This document shows, in pieces, positions 36,472-47,300 of a stretch of 64,000 nt of DNA. The first letter of the stretch is position 1; each line of letters begins with the position of its first letter. Source of the DNA: Leuctra nigra (lineage: Eukaryota > Arthropoda > Insecta > Plecoptera > Leuctridae); assembly GCA_934045905.1 (NCBI GenBank), contig OW203768.1:8832316-8896315 (forward strand), read 5' to 3'. A program made the translations under genes and the position numbers. The notes beneath the pieces are model-generated. The model did not search any database, was not told the origin of the DNA, and worked only from the letters and a program-made list of their open reading frames with translations.

Positions 36472-37227
36472 AACAAGCGCTCGGCCGTTTTAGCAAATTG
36501 AGAGAGAAAAATTGTTTAGATAGGATGTTCACATGATCAGTCTGATTGCACTTTTTCATTTTTGTGCTGCAAGCGCGAGCGATTTTGCTGCCTTTTGTAG
36601 ACACTATTTGCGATACGATTGGAGACGAAATGGGTAGACCAAATTATTTGAAACTTTAATCGTGATTAGATAAAAGACAAACTCAGGGTTATCCTTTGGT
36701 ACATTTTTAGTTTTTTGTTTCGTTAATTAGTAATAATTAGTGGATTTTTAGTGAAAAATTGATAACCCGAAGTTTGTCTTTCATTTAATCATGATTAAAA
36801 TTTGAGATCAATTGGTTAACGGGTTTGGTCTCCAATCGTATCGCAAATTTCAGAGTTTTGCGCGGTTTTGATGAATAACCGGCTCCTAATTAACGATGCA
36901 ATGAGCAAAAATTAAAAAGCGCTACTAATAATATACAATCAGACTGATCATGTGAACATCCTGTAAAAGTAACACCCACTTATGAAACAATCTTTCACTC
37001 TCAACTTAATTACGGCACCCAGCGAGACACGAAATTATACCATTTTCACACAAAAAACTAATTATTTAACAAAGTAAAAAATTCAAAATTTACCAAGTGA
37101 TAACCCCAAGTTTGTCCTAATCAAAATCAAAATTTCAAATTATTTCGTCAACCCATTTTGTCACCAATCGTATCCAAGTCTTCACGACGTCAACAAGCGG
37201 CAAAATCGCTCGCGCTTGCAGCACCCG
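36472..37227. mobile_element. repeat family D, rearranged copies
   Basis: An inverted end (AAGCGCTCGGCCGTTTTAGC), then a forward copy from GCAAGCGCGAGCGATTTTGC to about 36970, then an inverted partial copy ending GGCAAAATCGCTCGCGCTTG. The result is a compound head-to-head arrangement. Confidence 0.65.
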
Positions 37228-38180
37228 TATTAGCGAAATAAACTGAAGACCAAAATACAACATTAAAACACAATTTTCTAACTAATCTCACATACACTTT
37301 TGTACAATCAGATAGAAATCGAATTGTCTTATTTCAAAAACTGATTCTACAGTGAGATTAATATTTAATTTCGTATAATTTATGTTATGGTCGGATAAGT
37401 TTTCTTCGCTCTCACATACGTAATGTTCTTTAATTTTATCAATGCTTTCATCACCAAACTCCTTGTCTTGCTGGTATTTCCCAAAAACAATTTTGACCGT
37501 CTGCTGTAATTATAAACAAAATGATATTTAAATGTCTGACAATAAATATCTAATTCATTCCTGGAAAGCAGAATCCAAACGATATCTAAAACGAGAGGGA
37601 ATCTCAACTACGGTCGGTGACAGGCAAAGATGAACCCGTTTAGCATGGCCAGGTATATGGCGGTCCTTGCTAGAGCGGTCCCCGACCATATACATATTAT
37701 ACAGGCCATGCAGTGGGGATAATTTGCTAAGAGGGCAGGAGAAGGATGGCAAAATTGTACCATCAAAATTATTTAAATTGGAATTTAAAATACAAATTAT
37801 GAAAAATTATATTGTTATACTCTGTTATACTATAATATAAAAAAGTGACTGTAAGTGTAATCGTATATTAACTTGCTCGGGGATTTTTAAGGGGAGATCA
37901 TAATTTGAATTCGCCTATGTCCTTGAATTAACTAAATCAATTAAATTGAACCAGTTATTCCAGTTTACCTTCGTTAAGAGTTCGGCGTTTTTCTTACTAC
38001 ATTTAATAATAATCGAATTTAATTCAGTCAAGATTATAACATCCCTTAGCCATAAAAACATTAGATTTAATATGCATGATCTGAAAAACATGTATCTATT
38101 CTGCGAAGTTTAAAATATTATAATCTGTATAGACTGTCAAGCTAGGTGTGTTATAGTGGGTAAAAAATGGTCTATGTGTG
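37228..38180. other. intergenic, upstream of the takeout-like gene
   Basis: No supported gene. Two frames at 37380-37752(-) have no domain. 37640-37705 is GC-richer with CATATACC/GGTATATG-like symmetry. Confidence 0.4.
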
Positions 38181-38185
38181 ACCAG

Positions 38186-38222
38186 TATAAATACGCGTGT
38201 AAACTGGTTTTCCGAATCATTC
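38186..38222 (+). promoter_or_regulatory. TATA + Inr core promoter of the takeout-like gene
   Basis: TATAAATA at 38186-38193 precedes a perfect arthropod initiator TCATTC (38217-38222; consensus TCAKTY). With A+1 at 38219 the TATA box begins at -33. The initiating ATG is 22 nt downstream of A+1, giving a very short 5' UTR. Confidence 0.7.
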
Positions 38223-38240
38223 GTGTACTGACCAGCAACA

Positions 38241-38322
38241 ATGAAGTTTCTAGTTGTGGTGTTTGTGATTGTCAGTTTGACCGACAATGTATCGGACGTT
38301 CTGGGAAAAGTTGCTACTATCC
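38241..38322 (+). CDS. takeout-like exon 1 (signal peptide)
   Basis: Encodes the first 27 residues and leaves in phase 1 at a C|GTAAGT donor. The start is fixed by the promoter and the signal peptide. Confidence 0.88.
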
Positions 38323-41300
38323 GTAAGTGAATATTTTCATTTTATTTACAATTCTCGAAATAATCAGGTAAATTTTAAAATATATATACCGTATTTTAGC
38401 TGCTATTGTTAAATAGAACCCGGTATGTATGATTTTTGATTATCCCTGGAGTGGTATTAAAAATATTAAAAATATTGATAAAAAATGCGGATAAAGACTA
38501 AAAAATTGAAAAAGCTCATCAAGAAAAAAGGTATCAGAATTTGTAGACTGTATTATTATAGTAGGTACTATAGATTCAAATCTATTTATAAAACCAGAAA
38601 GAGGATAAAATATCCACCAAAATTGCAGTATTTTCCATAATTATTTTAAGAGCTTAAATTCAAAAGAGGCGAATTAAATGTTTGATATGTGAAGGGTACA
38701 GGCAAAGACCTTACTATTGGTCTTTTGTACAGGGAAAGAAAGCTATGAGTCACATTCGGATGAAACTGAGATAAACGAAGTTTTATGTTGAAACTTGTAT
38801 CTATCTTCCATGCAGATCAATATTTCAGTTGCATTTTTCAAGACTGTGTAGAAATATTTTCCAAAAACCCAGGGAATATTCTGAAAGCTCATAAAAATCA
38901 CTGCAAGATGCATGACAACTTAAACTATTTGTTTTAAAATAAAAATGACTCGTATGAAAACAACACATTTTAGTTTGTAGATGTAGGTAAATGAAAAGTG
39001 AACATGGTAGATATCGCATAAAAAGAGCAAAATGCACACTATTCAATATTAAACAAAAATTCAACCAGTTCGCCGAATTATTACAAAAATCCAGGTCAAG
39101 TTTAAACACATATTTTAATTATCGATAATTGAAAGTGATACAATTTGAAATGACGTTTTTTCTGATGACCTCAGAATTGTTTAGCATTTGACCCTAATGT
39201 TTTTGATAATATCCTACACAATAAATCTAGTGCCAAGCCAAGCCAAGTCGTACTATACACTCACACTCACTCAACATACCGTAATTGCCTAATAAACTGA
39301 GGAGCAGACCAACCACTTTTACTGTAAGCAACAACATAGCATTTTCGGCCTACTGGATCATAAAATTGGAAAACCTCACATTGTTGTGAAATATCTTAAT
39401 TTCGAGCTGTGGCCCACCCCACCCCATATACCAAATTTTGGAACAATAGGTTATGCCATTTGCGAGCTAGAGGGCCGTGAAAACAGTGAAATTACATCAC
39501 TTTCATCTTCTTCTTCTTCTTTAGATGATGATGATGATTCAGATATCAGGAAACACCGCTATCACCGCCACAGCCTAAACGGCTGAGCCGATCGATCTGA
39601 AATTTTGACCACATGTGCACTTTTGGCGTCTGAGGTGCCTTTTTATAAAACCAACCGGAAGCCGCCATTTTGAAACCGGAAGTGACGTCATATCTCAAAA
39701 ACGGCTAGACCGATCTGAATGAAACTAGCGCCAAATGATTCAGACGGTCATCTATGTGGAATATCAATAGTTGAAATAGAAATGTACTATTACCGAAACC
39801 GGAAATGACGTCATAAAAATGAAAAACATACTGAATCAACTCTTTATGCAATAAAAATATATATTCAGAAGGCTTATACTGAGACATAACATTTATAGAA
39901 ACAAATTATAGGTGGCAGTAATTTCAGCCGCCATTTTGAAAACCGGAAGAGATGCCATATATCGAAAACGGCTTGACCGATTGGAACGATGCTTTCACAA
40001 ATCTACGTGGAATATCACTTTAAGCTTATATTTAGCACCATACACAATTTTTCATAGTAACTATTCGGAAATGGCTTATTTTTTTAAAGGAATTAGTCAT
40101 TGTTGCTCCGATATGTGTTACAAGTTATGTAAATAAACTAAAAAAATGAGTGATATCCCCATAAAAAACACTCCGTGTAAAAATACCAAAATATACTTGG
40201 CGCATCGTGTAAATAAATATATAGAAGTAGGTATATGCCAAAAGTCAAATGTAAATACATTTTTTTTTATTAGTCTCACAGATACACACAGTACATTATT
40301 ACAAAAAATACATCAAACAAAATCCTGCAAAGCCATGCAGGCTTATCTGCAGGTGTATATCATAAAAGAAAAATTAACAATACAAATAATGCGGTGTGAC
40401 AACACAAGAAAAATACAAGATCAAAAAAAAACTCCCACAACAATAATACGCGCCAATGCCGTAGTGAAACAACAAAATAAATCTAGACTCTATTATTATA
40501 CAATGAATTATTACCTATAATTACCTATAATTACCTATAATTATATATATAATATACCTCTAATGCCCTAGAAAACGATGCGCCAAGTATATTTTGGTTT
40601 TTAAAATTAAGTTTTGACTTGGCCCACTTTTTGATATCACTACGTTTCAGTGCTGAATTTTTAGATTTCTTATATTTTTTTAAGGTTGAAGAGACTTGGC
40701 TGGCATTTTTACACGGAGTGTTTTTTATGGGGATATAAATGACTGCAAATTATCGCGATTTTTTTTGCAAAATATCGCTTCGTTTAGAATTTCGTCAACT
40801 TGACAATGTCCAGCTATTTTCAATGATTTCCTAGTTAGAATGGAAACATTGTGTCGTTTTGAAGCCAGAATCTGGTATTACGTAAAGTAACGAGCCCTCT
40901 ACATGAGGGGAAAATAAATCTGTTATAGCAGACGCCTATAGCCCTGTAACATATAGCGAATACCTTCAAATTATTATATTTTAAAAGGACTTTCCCAACC
41001 CTTCAGATCATTCAAATGATGACATAATTTCGGTTTTCTTCCAGCCAAAGAGTTCACATTGTGTCCGCGAACTGACAACAACAGCTGCCTGCTAAAAGCA
41101 GTCTCAGGAGCACTAAAATTCCTCAAACCAGGTAAGTAACGAATAACTAATCCAGGATCGACATTCAAGATCGACATTCAAGATCGACAAGATCGACATT
41201 CGAAGGGCTCCGTGCAAAACAATCTTAGATTATGTGACTCTACCAAACCGGTTTTTTGAAAATGACTTTGAAACAAATTCGCACATCTTCGAAGGTATTT

Positions 41301-44300
41301 TATTGCAGACAATTGACTATTGAGTTTATAACATTGAAATCCAAGGATGTAATAGTTGACGTTCCGGGATCGATTTCCTGACTGAAGTATTTTCATGGTT
41401 CCCTGACCCTCAGTCGAGAGGCAACGGTATCATTAGATATAGGACACAGACGTCTTCTTCATACTCTATCATCATTATCTTCATCTCCCAACCATCTTCA
41501 AAATCAGGGCCGTAACAAGGGGTGTGCGGGCAGCACAGGGCACCGCCATCAAGGGGGCGCCAGGAAGCCAAATTTTTATATAATGACTTTTTTGCACCCA
41601 AAATTAATTTTTGCGAATAAAAAACACAAAAACGCCTTGCGGGGCATGGTTGATGTCGGTGATGATTTCAGTCATACCCAAGAGGTCTTACCCCCCCCCC
41701 CCCTTCACAAATTAATGCGCCCTTTACAGAATGTTGAAATAAAGTTTTGAAATAAAAATTATTCATGCTGAAAAAAAATCAGTGAAATTGAAAGTCAGAA
41801 ATGATTTAAAAAAATCCTTTAAAAAAAATCAATTTCCGGGCCCTGGACTTGCATATGGTTAGGAAGTCCTCCCCCCCCAGGCCCCTCATTGCTGTCATTG
41901 TCAAGGGCCGTGGAAATGTTTGACCACTGTTTTGCATAATTATTTGTTTTGTTACAACCAAAGTTTTAATTTAGATTTAGAAATCTAGATCTAGAATCTA
42001 GAATTTCTAGAAATCTAGAAATCTAGAATTAAGAAATTTAGATTCGCACCTGGCGCCAAAATCCCTAGTTACGGCACTGTTCAAAATCATTCATCCTTCA
42101 CCATTCGGCAAGATATAGAACCAAAGAGAACAATTGGTAGAACAGTGCAATGTTGTGTATATTCCAAGGTTAAGCACATTAAAATGTATAAAGTTATATC
42201 GGTGTAAGCTGTAAACCGTATCCCCATAAAAAACACTCCGTGAAAAAAAACAGCCAAGTCTCTTCAACTAAAAAAAAAATTATGAAATCTAAAAATTCTG
42301 CACTGAAACGTAGTGATATCAAAAAATGAGCCAAGTCAAAACTTTATTTGAAAATTAAAAAATACTTGGCGCATCGTGTATATAAATAGCTTAGAAGTAT
42401 AGGCTAGATATAAATACATATACTTATAGTACCTATACCTACAATGCCCTAAAAAAACGATGCGCCAAGTATTTTTTAATTTTCAAATAAAGTTTTGACT
42501 TGGCTCATTTTTTGATATCACTACGTTTCAGTGCAGAATTTTTAGATTTCATAATTTTTTTTTTAGTTGAAGAGACTTGGCTGTTTTTTTACACGGAGTG
42601 TTTTTTATGGGGATATCACTTATTTTTTTAGTTTATTTACACAACTTGTAAAACTTATTAGGGCAACAATGGCTAATTCCTTTAAAAAAATACGCCATTT
42701 CCGAATTAGTTACTAAAAAAATATTGTTTGGAGCTAAATTTAAACTTAAAGTGATATGCCATGAAGAATTGCGAAAGCGCCGTTTTCGAGATATGGCATC
42801 ACTTCCGGTTTTCAAAATGGCGGCTGAAAGCTCTTACACATTGTAGGTATTAATATGTATATACATACTAATATTTCATTATAAGCCTTCTGAATATATA
42901 GTTGGTTTTTATATAAAGGGAAGTGAATTTAAGCAGATTTCGCTAAACTATGACGTCATTTCCGGTTTCAGTAATAAGAAAACTTTAATTTAACTATTGT
43001 TATTTCATAAAGAGGACCGTCTGAATCGATTGGCGCAAATTTCGTTCCGATCGGTTAAGCCGTTTTTGAGATATGACGTCACTTCCGGTTTCAAAATGGC
43101 GACTACCGGTTTGATTTATAAAAAGGCACCTCAGACGCCAAAAGTGCACATGTGGTAAAAATTTCAGATCGATCGGCTAAGCCGTTTAGGCTGTGGCGGT
43201 GATAGCGGTGTTTCCTGATATCATCAGATAGGTTTTAAAAGGGGTGTAATTTCACTGTTTTCACGGCCCTCTAGCACGCAAATGGCATAACCTATTGTTC
43301 CCAAATTTAGTATATGGAGTGGGGTGGGCCATAGCTCGAAATTAAGATATTTCACAACAATGTGAGATTTTCCAATTTTATGATCCAGTAGGCCGAAAAT
43401 GCCATGTTGTTGCTTACAGTAAAAGTGTTTGGTCTGCTCCTCGGTTTATTAGGCATTTACGGTATGTTGAGTGACTGTGAGTGTACGGTACGACTTGGCT
43501 GGGTGGAGCGACCGCTCCACTAGATACGTTCCCATATTACATAGAGCCTTTTGGTTTGGCCTGACGCCTATGCCCGTAATCTCGTGGTACTGACAGTGTT
43601 GCCATATTTTGACATTTTGTAATACCTTGACGCGCAAGTAAGCTCCTATAAGAAGAAGCCACCTGTCTAGCAAAATGACTGTTGATTAGGTAATAGATTT
43701 AAATTATTAAAATTTAATTTTTTTATCACGTCATTAAAATAATACATAGAAGATGCATGGTGCAAGCGCGAGCAATTTTACCGCTTGTTGCAGGCACTTT
43801 TTTGGATACGATTGGAGACAAAATGGGTTGACGAATTGAGTTGAAATTTTATTTAATATTAGATAAAAGACAAACTTATGGTTATCACTTGGAACATTTT
43901 GAATATTTTGCTTTGCTAATTAGGAAAAAATGTGGTGAAAATATTTATATTTTCTTGTCTCGCTGGGTTCGTATAAAATTTAATTTTAAAAATGTGCTAA
44001 GTGATAGCCCTAAGTTTGTCTTTTATATCATGATTAAAATTTGGATCAATTGGTTAACGGGTTTGGTCTCCAATCGTATCGGAAGTTTCATAGTTTTGCG
44101 AGATTTTGTTGAATAACCGGCACCTAATTAACAAGGCTCGTAACAAAAATGAAAAAGTGCTACTATATACAATCAGACTGATCATGTGAACATCCTATCA
44201 AAGTTACACCCACTTATGAAACAATCTTTCTCTCTCAATTTGCTAAAACGGCCGAGCGCTTGTTTCACCTTAGTTTCTTGTTTTCTTGATTCTAAACAGA

Positions 44301-47300
44301 TGATTGTGTTTGATCAGTGCAGCCACTGGACCCACTTCATGTGAAGAGGATCGTGATGAATCAGGGCAGCGGTTCAGTCAGGATCAATCTGGAGTTGAAG
44401 AACTTGGACATCATGGGCCCCAGAGTGTATTCCTTGTCTTCTTGATTCTATGCAGATGATTGTGTTTGATCAGGCAACAGTAAGCTGGGCGTGCAGCCAC
44501 TGGACCCACTTCATGTGAAGAGGATCGTGATGAATCAGGGCAGCGGTTCAGTCCGGATCAATCTGGAGTTGAAGAACTTGGACATCATGGGCCCCAGAGT
44601 GTATTCCTTGTCTTCTTGATTCTATGCAGATGATTGTGTTTGATCAGGCAACAGTAAGCTGGGCGTGCAGCCACTGGACCCACTTCATGTGAAGAGGATC
44701 GTGATGAATCAGGGCAGCGGTTCAGTCCGGATCAATCTGGAGTTGAAGAACTTGGACATCATGGGCCTTGGCGACTTGGCCATATCTTCAGCCAAGTAAC
44801 ATGCTACTTTATTTGCTCACAAAGAAATAGATTTTATCCGCTTTTCTCTCTTGGGGTGTCGGATGCACTCGAAGGTAATCACTGGAGTTAATATTTCCTA
44901 AATAGGGAATATGCATAAGTTTTTAATGCGGTTAAAGTACAATATTTCAAATTAACAACTTGTTGGTAAAACACACTATTTTCAAATTCAAAAGTGTAAA
45001 GTAATTTCATTCAATAATATGAAATTTAAATTCAGTTTACAGTTTGGTGGATTCCTGACATTTCCTAACGAGTGATGTCATATTTTATTGTAATAACCAT
45101 GACAACAACATTGTTTGTTGATAAAAATAATTAGTTAGGAAATAATAAATACCAACTGCAATGTGAAAAGATTTTCCTCGAGTTGCTAACGCAGCTTATA
45201 TTGGAACACAGCCGCTGCACTGTGAACTGACCCGATAGCTCAGCTGGTAGAGCATCTGACTGGTTATCGGAAGGTCGTGGGTTCGAGTCCCACTCGAGGA
45301 AAATCTTTTCACATTGCAGTTGGTATTTATTAACATTCACCTAATTGAGGGATTCAGTAAAAATCATATTTCATAGTTAGGAAATGTCGGGAATACTGTG
45401 TTCCCTCCAAAGTCTCAACTGAAATTTTATATTTATGAATGAAAATGTACACTTTTAAGTGTGAAAATAGTGTTTTTTACCAACAAATATTTTGTTATTT
45501 TAAAATCTTTAGTTGATTTGTGCATATTCCTAAATTTGTAGCTATTTCTTGAGTGAGTCGACCTAACATAAAAGAACACCAACCAAGAAAACAGTGATTT
45601 AGCCTCATCTCGACGAAACTAAAATCAATATTTCAATATCAATTTTTTCAGCTTTGAGTTTGGGCACAAAAATTTATAAGTTGGTATTTATACTGGCAAG
45701 GTCAACTTAAAAATAACTTTTTTAAATAAATAAATAAATGTTTCAAAATATTGTTTTACCTTTGAGTGCAGCGATACCAATTTAGTACAGTCTTTCAATA
45801 CTCTGCTAACTTTTAAACGGTTGATTAGGACTGTATTGTCATGGCAACAGCCGCAACGACCAATGACATTCCTAGAATTGCTGTGTTAACTTAATAACTG
45901 ATTTTAGTGGAGTATTGAAAAACTGGATATACTTTCAATACTCTGCTAACTTTTAAACGGTTGATTAGGACCGTATTGTCATGACTACAACCAATGACAT
46001 TCCTAGAATTACTGTGTTAACTTAATTACTGGTTTTAGCAAAGTATTGAAAAACTGGTCCTTAGGAAATTGAGAGGAAATTGGCTTAAAATCCCATCTTG
46101 TGCAACCATGAAGTGTGATTGTTCTTCTGTGTCTAGAGGTGAATTCGGCGACAAGACGTATCGACTGGAAGTCCAAGGCAAATGCCCCGTGTTCACATGG
46201 CTGGGAGATTATGACGCGAACGGACAGATCCTGGTACTGCCAGTCCGCGGAAACGGCAAGGCCAACTTCACATACAGTAAGAATACACTTACAACACTTT
46301 CATCTACGACAGAACACTTCACGATCTATATCAAGTCTTGAGCGAATATTCAAATGAGATGTCCTTTATACCCTGTTCACACTGAGGATTCGATCATGAT
46401 CAAAAAATAAAATTTTATTTTTATTTATTTATTTATTATTTATTTGTTAGCTCAGAAGCCATTAGTATACACATACAATATTATAACTCTTATACACTAC
46501 TACGTTTCCTTAACCAATCCATACATTTTGATTTGAAACAATTTACACTTTCAACAGACCTTACATCAACAGGCAAACTATCGTATATCCTCGACCCGTC
46601 ATTAAATACAGACCCTTTCCATTTATTACTTTTGCAAAACCTCTGAACGCTGTTTCCTTTCAATGCTCCCCTGGTATTAATTGTATACAGCTCATTAACT
46701 GATTGAAACTTTTTACTGAGATACTCTGGCATCCTGCCTGTTCTGATTTTATAGATAAAAACTAATACTAACAATAATATAGTGTCACTGACACTTAACC
46801 ATCCTAATGTATTTAACATTAATTGCACTCTGGTCTCTCGATTGCATTAATTGCACTCATGGTCTCTCGAAATCTCGATTGCATTCGCAAATGTGTGTGA
46901 ACTGAACTCAATCGAACTCAATCATGATCCAAATCTCGATTGAGTTGTAAGAACGCAATCGAAATATGAATCATGATCGAACTCAAGATCAAACAAAATA
47001 AATCGTTAATTTTAAAAACGAAAACTTACAAATGCATGCTCTAATTGCATGTAACAAGCATTTTAAAGTTTAACTTGAATCTTGCCTCCATTTTGATTTC
47101 GAACTGGATCATGATCGAATTCTCAGTGTGAACAGGGTATTATAGGAAGACTTTTGACAGAATGCATGTTTGCCCCATTTGTAGATCATATAAAATAACA
47201 TCATAATACATTATTGTTCTCGCGTGACAATTATTATCTCGTCTCAATGTTATTCACAGCCTTCTCGGGGTGAGATGAGAAACTTGTCATGCGACAATAT

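Noticed and set aside
45131..45340. 69-codon minus frame with WDSNPRPSDNQSDALPAELSG
   Set aside because: A reading through the tRNA-like sequence and its hairpin arms, a common false annotation.
46490..46828. Independent gene with a membrane segment
   Set aside because: The layout and the adjacent A-rich tail identify a LINE C-terminal fragment.
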